Of a stretch of 5,622 nt of DNA, positions 1 to 5,605 are shown piece by piece (positions within the stretch are counted from its first letter, which is position 1; each line of letters starts with the position of its first letter). The DNA is taken from NCBI GenBank assembly GCA_030616665.1, contig JAUWWX010000069.1, positions 1 to 5,622 of the forward strand, written 5' to 3'. The translations under genes and the position numbers were made by a program. Source of the stretch: an archaeon (lineage in GTDB: Archaea; Iainarchaeota; Iainarchaeia; Iainarchaeales; GCA-2688035). Under the pieces are notes generated by a model that was not told the DNA's origin, ran no database searches, and was given only the letters and a program-made list of their open reading frames with translations.

Positions 1-2
1 AG

Positions 3-65
3 AGGCGGAGAGGTATTCAAGAAGCAGACAGGCAGTGGGCAGAAAAGGGAAGAAAAAAGAAGTAA
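3..65 (+). CDS. Possible C-terminal end of an upstream gene (partial, low confidence)
   Basis: This is an open frame entering from the left edge and closing at TAA 63-65. It encodes about 20 residues that end EKGRKKK, the kind of lysine-rich tail common at archaeal protein ends. The other two plus frames are also open for a while: one closes at 97-99, and one closes at 110-112, inside the TATA box. The choice therefore rests only on the basic tail and on ending before the promoter. No minus-strand ATG occurs between 1 and 146, so a divergent gene starting here is unlikely. No family can be recognised from so few residues. Confidence 0.25.
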   Translation, partial: RRRGIQEADRQWAEKGRKKK

Positions 66-107
66 TGTCGGCAATCAACGAAGTTTGGATGGACGATAAC
101 CTAAACC

Positions 108-115
108 TTTAAATA
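108..115 (+). promoter_or_regulatory. Archaeal TATA box for the mevalonate operon
   Basis: The sequence TTTAAATA exactly matches the archaeal TATA consensus TTTAWATA. It is preceded by CTAAACC, whose adenines could serve as a weak TFB-recognition (BRE) element. Archaeal transcription usually starts about 22-27 bases downstream of the box centre, which puts the start near 134-140. That would leave a short leader of roughly 16-22 bases before the ATG at 156. No other comparable box is visible upstream of genes 2-5, consistent with one polycistronic message. Confidence 0.6.
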
Positions 116-146
116 TGGTTGCGGAACTTATTCTGTACTTATTTCC

Positions 147-151
147 GTGAT
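147..151 (+). promoter_or_regulatory. Weak Shine-Dalgarno supporting the ATG at 156
   Basis: GTGAT lies 4 bases before ATG 156. It closely resembles the arrangement at the HMG-CoA synthase start, where GTGAT lies 3 bases before the ATG. It argues that the GTG at 147 is part of the ribosome-binding site rather than the start codon. The match is only five bases, and a start at 147 or 168 is not excluded. Confidence 0.4.
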
Positions 152-155
152 TTTG

Positions 156-1454
156 ATGAGGACAGAAATGCCTTTATTGCCAGTGGAAGAACGCATTAAA
201 AGCTTTAGGGAGATAGAGCTTGGCTACAGCGTAGAGCAGGCAATCAAAGAAGCTGGCAGGTGTTTGCAGTGCAAGGAACCCTTGTGCGAAAAGGGCTGTC
301 CTGCGGGCGTTGAATGCAAGGCATTTATTGAGCAGGTTATGCTAGGAGAGTTTGACAAGGCAGTTGCCATAATTCAGGAGAAAAACCCGCTGCCGTGCTT
401 TACTGGCAGGGTCTGCGCTGAGGAAGTCCAGTGTGAGGGAGCCTGCATTCTGGCAAAGAAAAAGCAGGCGGTTGCGATAAAGGCATTGGAAAGGTTTGTT
501 GCACAACACGGCAAGAATGAGTGGAAAGCAGGCAAAGGAAATGGGAAAAAGGTTGCAATTGTAGGAAGCGGCCCGGCGGGAATGGCTGCAGCAGTTGAAT
601 TGAGGAAAAATGGTTTTTCTGCAACGGTCTTTGAGGCCTTGCCGCTGCTTGGCGGCATTTTGAGCTGGGGAATTCCAGGATACAGACTGGGCAAAGAATG
701 TGTTGAACGCGTTGTCAAGGAAATGAAGGAGAACAAGGTTCAATTTAGGGCAAAGGAAAAGGTCGGCGAAGCAAAAATGCTTTCTTCGCTGATGCAGGAC
801 TTTGACGCAGTGCTGCTTGCAATTGGCGAGGGCAAGGCAAAAAAGATTAAGCTGCCTGGTATCGAGAAGCAGGGCATTCTGTACTGGGATGGGTTTTTGC
901 AGGGCTTTGGCAGAGGGGGAAAAAGCTTAAATGGAAAGAAGGCTGTTGTACTAGGGGGAGGAAACACGGCAATTGACTGCGCTCGAACCCTAAGAAGATT
1001 GGGCTGCACCGTTACCGTTGCCTACAGGAAGAACATGCCTTTCATGCCATGCAATAAGAGTGAATTGGTGCACGCAATGGAGGAAGACATCGAATTCAAA
1101 ATGCAGTTGGCGCCACAGGCTTTTTTGGGAAAGGAAAGCCTTGAAATGGTTAGGTTCAAAAAAATGGCAATTGAGAAGGAGCGCTTTGTGGAAACAGAGG
1201 AAACAGAGGAAATTGAGGCAGATGTCTGCGTTCTTGCGGTAGGCCAGGAATACGATGCAACCGTTGCCAACGGCACCGAACTGCAGGGGAAAGAGATTAA
1301 GATAAACGGCTGCAAGACAGAGCTGTGGGGCGTCTTTGCAGCAGGGGATTTGGCAAACGAGGAAAAGACGGTTGTGCACAGCATTGCCTCTGCAAAAAAG
1401 GCGGTGGAAGAAATAGAGCTATATCTTGAGGGGAAAAAGCAAGAGGGAATTTGA
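156..1454 (+). CDS. GltD/NfnB-like FAD- and Fe-S-dependent NAD(P)H oxidoreductase (glutamate synthase small-subunit family)
   Basis: This 432-residue cytoplasmic flavoprotein belongs to the family of glutamate synthase beta subunit, archaeal SudA/NfnB and the N-terminal part of dihydropyrimidine dehydrogenase. Family members pass electrons between NAD(P)H, FAD and [4Fe-4S] clusters. An N-terminal Fe-S domain is visible, with C36, C39, C44 and C48 (CxxCx4CxxxCP) and a second set at C87, C93 and C97 (GRVC..., then CEGAC). The FAD dinucleotide fold has GSGPAG at 137-142, and the NAD(P)H fold has GGGNTAID at 267-274. A C-terminal FAD motif AAGD lies at 395-398. The ATG at 156 is preferred because RTEMP followed by EER at 11-13 matches the usual family N-terminus; a GTG at 147 would add three residues. 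The length is slightly below the roughly 450-475 residues usual for the family. The stop codon abuts the HMG-CoA reductase ATG. No glutamate synthase large subunit or NfnA-like partner is in the window, so the physiological acceptor is unknown. A role in reductant supply for HMG-CoA reductase is inference only. Confidence 0.9.
   Translation: MRTEMPLLPVEERIKSFREIELGYSVEQAIKEAGRCLQCKEPLCEKGCPAGVECKAFIEQVMLGEFDKAVAIIQEKNPLPCFTGRVCAEEVQCEGACILAKKKQAVAIKALERFVAQHGKNEWKAGKGNGKKVAIVGSGPAGMAAAVELRKNGFSATVFEALPLLGGILSWGIPGYRLGKECVERVVKEMKENKVQFRAKEKVGEAKMLSSLMQDFDAVLLAIGEGKAKKIKLPGIEKQGILYWDGFLQGFGRGGKSLNGKKAVVLGGGNTAIDCARTLRRLGCTVTVAYRKNMPFMPCNKSELVHAMEEDIEFKMQLAPQAFLGKESLEMVRFKKMAIEKERFVETEETEEIEADVCVLAVGQEYDATVANGTELQGKEIKINGCKTELWGVFAAGDLANEEKTVVHSIASAKKAVEEIELYLEGKKQEGI
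1443..1450 (+). promoter_or_regulatory. Shine-Dalgarno for HMG-CoA reductase
   Basis: GAGGGAAT begins 12 bases before ATG 1455, with a GAGGG core at 1443-1447. It lies inside the last codons of the oxidoreductase gene, giving the reductase its own ribosome site although the two genes abut. Confidence 0.5.
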
Positions 1455-2747
1455 ATGCCAGCAAGTGATGTAAGCGGGTTTTACAAGAAAGGAATTGAGG
1501 AAAGGCTGCAAATTGTGAAGGGTTTTGCCGGCCTCAATGATGAGGAAGTAAATGAATTGAGGAAATTCGGGGCGATGTCGTTTGACGTTGCGGACAGGAT
1601 GATTGAGAACGTCATTGCCACGCAGCAACTGCCCCTGGGGATTGCGACAAACTTCAAGATAAATGGGAGGGATTATTTGGTTCCGATGGCAGTGGAAGAG
1701 CCAAGCATTGTTGCTGCCGCAAGCAAGGCGGCAGGCATTGCTCGTTTAAGCGGAGGCTTTAAGGCAGAGGCTTCTCCTCCAATAATGATTGGGCAGATTC
1801 AGCTGCTTAACGTGAAAGATCCTGAGAAGGCAGTTGCTGCCATTGAGAAGAATTCCCGCACAATAATTGGCTTGGCGAATGAAGCAGACCCTGTTTTGGT
1901 CAAGTTTGGCGGTGGCGCCAAAAAGATTGAGACAAGGGCTTTGGATACAGAAAGGGGAAAAATGGTGATAGTGCATTTGCTGGTTGATGTTAGGGATGCA
2001 ATGGGTGCCAATGCAGTAAACACGATGTGTGAAAAGATTGCTGGAAAAATAGAGGAATTGAGCAAGGGAGAGGCAAGGCTTAGGATTATCTCAAATTTGG
2101 CTGTTTACAGGACCGTTAAATCAAGGGCTGTTTTTGGAAAGAAAGCCTTGGAGGAAAGCTTCAAGCAAGGAAACCTGAAGGGGGAAGAGATAATTGAGCA
2201 TATCTTGGACGCCTACCATTTTGCTGCAAACGATGTGTTCAGGGCCTGCACAAACAACAAGGGCATAATGAACGGCGTTGACGCAGTGGCAATTGCCACA
2301 GGGCAGGATTTTAGGGCCTTGGAGGCAGGGGCCCACGCATTTGCTTCCCTGAAGGGAAAGTATACTGCGCTTACTCGCTACCGCAAGGACAGGGAAGGCA
2401 ATTTGCTTGCAGAGATAGAATTGCCAATTGCAGTCGGCCTTGTAGGAGGCGCGGTAAAAACAAGCCCTGTTGCAAGGGTTGCTGTGAAGATTTTGGGCGT
2501 GAAGACAGCAAGCGAACTGGCCCAGGTGATGGCCTCAGTTGGCCTTGCGCAGAACCTTGCCGCTTTGAGAGCACTGGCAACAGAGGGCATTCAAAAGGGC
2601 CATATGAGGCTGCATGCAAAGAACATTGCGGTAATGGCAGGCGCAAAGGGCAAGGAAATTGATGCAGTTGCAGCCAAGATGGTGGAGGAAAAGAATATAA
2701 TGGTTGACAGGGCCAAAGAGATTTTACTGGAGCTCAAAAAGAAGTGA
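1455..2747 (+). CDS. hmgA: Hydroxymethylglutaryl-CoA reductase, class II (bacterial-type)
   Basis: The enzyme reduces HMG-CoA to mevalonate with two NAD(P)H, the committing step to isoprenoids. Its 430 residues match the class II length (P. mevalonii 428), with no membrane anchor, so it is soluble. Class II signatures follow in order: ENVIATQQLPLGIATNF at 51-67, VEEPSIVAAAS at 80-90, DAMGANAVNTM at 181-191, NKGIMNG at 268-274, ATGQDFRA at 281-288, EAGAHAFA at 290-297, and GIQKGHMRLHAKN at 378-390. By alignment to the P. mevalonii enzyme (E83, K267, D283, H381) the catalytic residues are E82, K269, D285 and H383, so all four are present. D145 aligns with P. mevalonii D146, which is linked to NADH binding; NADH use, or dual use as in Archaeoglobus, is therefore plausible but inferred. 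The gene starts directly after the stop of the oxidoreductase and ends 4 bases before HMG-CoA synthase. No truncation or frameshift is seen. Most archaea use class I instead, which points to an old transfer from bacteria. Confidence 0.97.
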   Translation: MPASDVSGFYKKGIEERLQIVKGFAGLNDEEVNELRKFGAMSFDVADRMIENVIATQQLPLGIATNFKINGRDYLVPMAVEEPSIVAAASKAAGIARLSGGFKAEASPPIMIGQIQLLNVKDPEKAVAAIEKNSRTIIGLANEADPVLVKFGGGAKKIETRALDTERGKMVIVHLLVDVRDAMGANAVNTMCEKIAGKIEELSKGEARLRIISNLAVYRTVKSRAVFGKKALEESFKQGNLKGEEIIEHILDAYHFAANDVFRACTNNKGIMNGVDAVAIATGQDFRALEAGAHAFASLKGKYTALTRYRKDREGNLLAEIELPIAVGLVGGAVKTSPVARVAVKILGVKTASELAQVMASVGLAQNLAALRALATEGIQKGHMRLHAKNIAVMAGAKGKEIDAVAAKMVEEKNIMVDRAKEILLELKKK

Positions 2748-2748
2748 T
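2741..2748 (+). promoter_or_regulatory. Shine-Dalgarno that fixes the HMG-CoA synthase start
   Basis: GAAGTGAT differs from the archaeal site GGAGGTGAT by few bases. It spans the TGA stop of the reductase (2745-2747) and sits 3 bases before ATG 2752. It supports 2752 over the upstream in-frame TTG at 2704, which would add 16 unconserved residues. Confidence 0.55.
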
Positions 2749-2751
2749 TTG

Positions 2752-3804
2752 ATGGTTGGACTAGTTGGATACGGCGTATATGTTCCATTGTACAGGATAA
2801 AGGTTGAAGAGATTGCCCGCGTTTGGAAAAAGGACGGAAAGGCAATTAGCGCAGGTCTGAATGTCAAGGAAAAGGCGGTTGCCGGTTTTGACGAGGACGC
2901 CTGCACAATTGCGGTAGAGGCAGCCAGGAGAGCGGTGCAGCACGCAGGAATTAATGCAGCGGACATTGGCGCGGTTTACGTTGGCTCTGAATCGCACCCT
3001 TATGCAGTGAAGCCAACTGCCTCGGTTGTTGCAGACGCGATTGGCGCCTCCCCTGAATTGACTGCAGCCGACCTTGAGTTTGCCTGCAAGGCTGGAACAG
3101 CCGGAATCCAGATCTGCCTTGCCCTGGTTGAAAGCAGAATGCCTGCATGGATAAAATACGGAATGTCAATTGGAAGCGATACCGCACAAGGAAGACCGAA
3201 TGACGCCCTGGAGTTCACTACAGGCAGCGGGGGAGCAGCCTATATTATTGGAAAAAAGGAATCAGAGGTAATTGCCGAGGTTGAAGAAACATACAGCTAT
3301 ACAACTGACACGCCGGACTTTTGGCGGAGGCAGCATGCTGAGTTTCCAAGGCACGCAGGCAGGTTTACTGGCGAGCCAGCGTATTTTAAGCACGTGATTG
3401 GCGCAGCAACAGGAATGATGGCCAGGGTTAACATGAAGCCACAGGATTTTGATTTTGCTGTATTCCACCAGCCAAACGGAAAGTTCCCAATCAGGGTTGC
3501 AAAGAAGCTCGGCTTTGAAGTGAAGCAGATAGAGCAGGGGCTTACAGTTTCCCTTATTGGAAACACCTATTCAGCAAGCATGATGATTGGACTGGCAAGC
3601 ATCTTGGACAAGGCAAAAGAAGGCGAGAAGATTCTTGCAGTAAGCTATGGAAGCGGGGCAGGAAGCGACGCGTTCGTATTAGAGGCAACAGAAAACATTG
3701 AGAAGAAAAGGCCAAAAAAAAGCGTTTTTGAAATGATTGAAGAAAAGGAATACATTGACTACGCGGAATACGTAAAGTTCAGGAAGAAGCTGAAAAGCTT
3801 GTAA
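2752..3804 (+). CDS. hmgB: Hydroxymethylglutaryl-CoA synthase, archaeal type
   Basis: The enzyme condenses acetyl-CoA with acetoacetyl-CoA to HMG-CoA. The 350 residues equal the usual archaeal length and begin MVGLVGYGVYVP, the conserved archaeal N-terminus. Within the thiolase-fold body the catalytic glutamate is E80 (GSESHPYAVKP), the nucleophilic cysteine is C112 (EFACKAGTAG), and the histidine is H239 (VFHQPNGKFP). Other family landmarks are GSDTAQGRPND at 141-151, TDTPDFWRRQH at 185-195, RFTGEPAYF at 204-212, GNTYSAS at 270-276, SYGSGAGSDAF at 298-308, and the C-terminal EYIDYAEYVKFR at 333-344. The enzyme is soluble, with no signal or membrane segment. It is followed after 10 bases by the thiolase and then DUF35. 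In methanogenic archaea these three products form a complex that channels acetoacetyl-CoA through a shared CoA site. All catalytic residues are intact. A longer form from TTG 2704 is unlikely. Confidence 0.97.
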   Translation: MVGLVGYGVYVPLYRIKVEEIARVWKKDGKAISAGLNVKEKAVAGFDEDACTIAVEAARRAVQHAGINAADIGAVYVGSESHPYAVKPTASVVADAIGASPELTAADLEFACKAGTAGIQICLALVESRMPAWIKYGMSIGSDTAQGRPNDALEFTTGSGGAAYIIGKKESEVIAEVEETYSYTTDTPDFWRRQHAEFPRHAGRFTGEPAYFKHVIGAATGMMARVNMKPQDFDFAVFHQPNGKFPIRVAKKLGFEVKQIEQGLTVSLIGNTYSASMMIGLASILDKAKEGEKILAVSYGSGAGSDAFVLEATENIEKKRPKKSVFEMIEEKEYIDYAEYVKFRKKLKSL

Positions 3805-3805
3805 A

Positions 3806-3810
3806 GGTGA
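3806..3810 (+). promoter_or_regulatory. Shine-Dalgarno for the thiolase
   Basis: GGTGA lies 4 bases before ATG 3815, in the 10-base gap after the HMG-CoA synthase stop. It is a clear match to the archaeal anti-SD partner and confirms this start. Confidence 0.65.
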
Positions 3811-3814
3811 AAAA

Positions 3815-4987
3815 ATGAGAAGCGTTTCAATAATCGGATTTGGTTGCACCACCTTTGGAGAGCACTGGGACAAGAGCTTCAGGCAGCTGATTGCAGAGGC
3901 GGGAATTGAAGCGATAATGAGTGCGGGTATTGAAGGCAAGGACGTAGAGGCGTTGTTTGGCGGAAGCATGGCTTCTGGCAGGTTCATCGGGCAAGAGCAC
4001 GTTGGAGCGCTGATAGCTGACCAGCTTGGCTTGAATCCGATTCCTGCAACGCGCGTTGAAGACGCGTGCGCTTCAGGCGGCGTTGCCCTAAGGTCTGGCT
4101 ACATGGCGATTAAATCAGGCGACTACGACATAGTTGCGGTTGGCGGTATTGAAAAGATGACTGATGTCGGAACAGACCAGGCTGCGATTGCCTTGGGTGG
4201 GGCCGGAGACCAGGAAACAGAGCTGTTCCACGGAGCGAGCTTTCCGGCGCTTTATGCATTGATGGCAAGAAAGCACATGCACCGCTTTGGGACAACAGAG
4301 GAGCAGATGGCGGCAGTTTCAGTGAAAAACCATCACAATGCAATGCTTAACCCAAAGGCGCAGTTCCACAGGGAGATAACAGTGGATGACGTAATGAGAA
4401 GTGGCTATATTGCTTCTCCCTTGAAGTTGCTTGATTGTAGTCCAATTACGGATGGAGCCGCTGCTGTAATTATGTGCGAGACAAGCAAGGCAAAGAAGAT
4501 TTGCCAACAGCCAATTGAAATAATTGCCTCAGAGCAGGCTAGTGACACCCTGGCATTGATGAACAGGAAAAGTTTGGTGGAAACCCTTGCAGCAAAGGTT
4601 GCAGCCAAGAAAGCATTTGAGAAGGCAAAATTGAAGCCCTGCGATGTTGACTTTGCAGAGGTGCACGACTGCTTTACCATTGCAGAGATTCTTGCAATTG
4701 AGGCAATTGGCTTCTGTGAGAAAGGGAAAGGCGGGCCATTTACTGAACAAGGAAAGACAGCCTTGAATGGAGAGATTCCAGTAAATGTCTCTGGCGGACT
4801 CAAAGGAAAAGGACACCCAGTTGGCGCGACAGGCGTTGCACAGGCAGTAGAGGCATGCATTCAATTGCTGGGCAAGGCAGAGAAAAGGCAGGTCAAGGAC
4901 GCAAAAATTGGCTTGGCGCACAATGTTGGCGGTAGTGGCGCAACTGCAACAGTGCATTTGTTTAAGGCAGCGGAGGGGAGAAAGTAA
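3815..4987 (+). CDS. Acetyl-CoA C-acetyltransferase (acetoacetyl-CoA thiolase), archaeal SCP2-type
   Basis: The enzyme condenses two acetyl-CoA to acetoacetyl-CoA, the first step of the mevalonate route, and hands the product to the adjacent HMG-CoA synthase. It has 390 residues, the normal length. The acyl-carrying cysteine is C85 (VEDACASGGVAL). H284 lies in EVHDCF, the SCP2-type replacement for the NEAFA motif of biosynthetic thiolases. H334 lies in GGLKGKGHPVGATG. The C-terminal CxG cysteine of classical thiolases is absent; the matching stretch is AHNVGGSGAT at 368-377, the pattern of archaeal thiolases that work with HMG-CoA synthase. It is preceded by a GGTGA site and overlaps the DUF35 start by one base (TAATG), suggesting coupled translation. 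A role in fatty-acid beta-oxidation is the main alternative; the neighbours argue strongly for mevalonate synthesis. It appears complete, without signal peptide or membrane segment. Confidence 0.95.
   Translation: MRSVSIIGFGCTTFGEHWDKSFRQLIAEAGIEAIMSAGIEGKDVEALFGGSMASGRFIGQEHVGALIADQLGLNPIPATRVEDACASGGVALRSGYMAIKSGDYDIVAVGGIEKMTDVGTDQAAIALGGAGDQETELFHGASFPALYALMARKHMHRFGTTEEQMAAVSVKNHHNAMLNPKAQFHREITVDDVMRSGYIASPLKLLDCSPITDGAAAVIMCETSKAKKICQQPIEIIASEQASDTLALMNRKSLVETLAAKVAAKKAFEKAKLKPCDVDFAEVHDCFTIAEILAIEAIGFCEKGKGGPFTEQGKTALNGEIPVNVSGGLKGKGHPVGATGVAQAVEACIQLLGKAEKRQVKDAKIGLAHNVGGSGATATVHLFKAAEGRK
4972..4978 (+). promoter_or_regulatory. Shine-Dalgarno for the DUF35 gene
   Basis: GGAGGGG within the last thiolase codons lies 8 bases before ATG 4987. 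It is the strongest ribosome site in the operon and fixes the overlapping start. Confidence 0.65.
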
Positions 4988-5391
4988 TGCCTGACGGAAG
5001 CCTGCCATTGATTTGGAGAAAGTTCGGCGAAAGGTACGACCTTGACGGAAACTTTTGCGAGAATTGCGGCACAGCGTTTTTCCCAGAAAGAAAGGTTTGC
5101 CCAAACTGCAGGAGAAAGGGAAAGCTTGTTGCAAGGAAGATGCCAAAGGCAGGCAAAATCGTTTCCTTCACAGAGGTCTTTACCGGCCCGGCAGGCTTCG
5201 AGCACGAGACGCCATACTTCATTGCAATAGTGGAGCTTGAGAACAAGGCAAGGCTGCTGACGCAGATCGTTGACTCGGAGAAGGAAAAGGTGAAGATTGA
5301 CGCCAGGGTTGAAAAGGTTTTTCGCAAAATCTCGGACATCGACCCTGAGGGGCCGATTGCATACGGGTATAAATTCAAGGTTGTGGACTAA
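4987..5391 (+). CDS. DUF35 zinc-ribbon/OB-fold protein, scaffold of the thiolase-HMG-CoA synthase complex
   Basis: This small soluble protein of 134 residues has a rubredoxin-like zinc ribbon (C24, C27, C38 and C41, as CENCG and CPNCRRKG) followed by an OB-fold from about residue 50 to the end. The OB-fold includes GKIVSFTEVFTGPAGFE at 56-72 and the conserved end GPIAYGYKFKVV. This is the standard DUF35 architecture and length. In the studied archaeal complex the DUF35 protein binds both thiolase and HMG-CoA synthase and shapes a shared CoA-binding site, so it is a bridging component rather than an enzyme. Being third in the HMGS-thiolase-DUF35 order, and translationally coupled to the thiolase by a one-base overlap, it fits that role here. 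Zinc binding is inferred from the four cysteines. Related DUF35 proteins accompany other thiolases and acyl-CoA enzymes, but this context makes that reading unlikely. Confidence 0.92.
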   Translation: MPDGSLPLIWRKFGERYDLDGNFCENCGTAFFPERKVCPNCRRKGKLVARKMPKAGKIVSFTEVFTGPAGFEHETPYFIAIVELENKARLLTQIVDSEKEKVKIDARVEKVFRKISDIDPEGPIAYGYKFKVVD

Positions 5392-5406
5392 TTTTGTTGG
5401 TGGAAT

Positions 5407-5565
5407 ATGAAAAAACGAAGAAGTATCAGGGAAAGGGTTTGACCACCAGGGCTCTACCACGATGCGATGAGAAGGGTTGGCCTTATTGGAGAAGGGTCAA
5501 GACCTTTTACCATTTATCCTACGGCAAGCAGCCTACTCTACCAAATGAAAGTAAGAAAAGCATGA
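5407..5565 (+). pseudogene. Candidate small gene interrupted by an in-frame TGA (weak)
   Basis: An ATG at 5407 is preceded by GGTGG at 5399-5403 and lies 15 bases after the DUF35 stop, where a sixth operon gene would be expected. It reads MKKRRSIRERV and then meets TGA at 5440-5442. The same frame then continues open for 40 codons to TGA 5563, starting PPGLYHDAMRR and ending YQMKVRKA, with arginines encoded only by AGA/AGG as in the neighbouring genes. An internal ATG at 5467 would give 32 residues but has no good ribosome site. No family is recognised. The overlapping frame starting at 5394 is also open, to 5582, so this may simply be chance in non-coding DNA. Confidence 0.2.
5433..5508 (+). 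repeat. Three AAGGGT-led mini-hairpins in the post-operon region
   Basis: AAGGGT occurs at 5433-5438, 5472-5477 and 5492-5497, and the last two sit in a longer GAGAAGGGT repeat 20 bases apart. Each is followed by a partly complementary arm. The first can pair GGT with ACC (5436-5444). The second can pair AAGG with CCTT (5472-5484). The third can form a six-pair stem, AAGGGT with ACCTTT around CAAG (5492-5507), including one G-U pair. The stems are short and could be fortuitous; a 3-prime-UTR or terminator-like role is possible. CTCTACCA is also repeated at 5452-5459 and 5536-5543. Confidence 0.25.
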
Positions 5566-5572
5566 TATTTAA
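5565..5572 (+). promoter_or_regulatory. TATA-like element for the downstream gene
   Basis: ATATTTAA lies 33 bases before the ATG at 5606, a spacing similar to that of the first operon (40 bases). A transcript starting around 5592-5596 would have a leader of roughly 10-14 bases. Read on the minus strand the same bases give ATTAAATA (5566-5573), which is closer to the archaeal consensus, so the direction is ambiguous. A T-run at 5576-5580 follows and might also serve as a terminator for the preceding transcript. Confidence 0.35.
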
Positions 5573-5595
5573 TTCTTTTTGAGGAGTAATTTTAA

Positions 5596-5600
5596 GGGGG
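5596..5600 (+). promoter_or_regulatory. Shine-Dalgarno-like site before the last start codon
   Basis: GGGGG (5596-5600) lies 5 bases before ATG 5606, in an otherwise A/T-rich stretch. It is a plausible though not perfect ribosome site. Confidence 0.4.
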
Positions 5601-5605
5601 ATTTT

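Noticed and set aside
2704..2751. TTG start giving HMG-CoA synthase 16 extra N-terminal residues
   Set aside because: The extension overlaps the reductase and shows no family similarity; ATG 2752 has a Shine-Dalgarno site and yields the conserved MVGLVGYG start.
5440..5442. TGA recoded as selenocysteine or tryptophan
   Set aside because: TGA terminates the oxidoreductase and the reductase at expected family lengths, so it is a normal stop here. No selenoprotein family or selenocysteine insertion structure is recognisable.
4861..5460. Long minus-strand open frame of 199 codons, and a similar one at 4529-5146
   Set aside because: Both lie opposite the well-identified thiolase and DUF35 genes, have phenylalanine-, cysteine- and leucine-rich compositions typical of the reverse complement of real genes, and show no recognisable motif.
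5430..5545. tRNA gene on the minus strand, suggested by two TGGTAGAG (D-arm-like) stretches 84 bases apart
   Set aside because: No T-arm (GGTTCRANTCC), acceptor stem or proper anticodon stem can be formed around either copy on either strand.
5394..5582. Plus-strand 62-codon open frame from TTG 5394
   Set aside because: It uses a TTG start without a ribosome site, shows no recognisable family, and runs through the TATA-like element; no better supported than chance.
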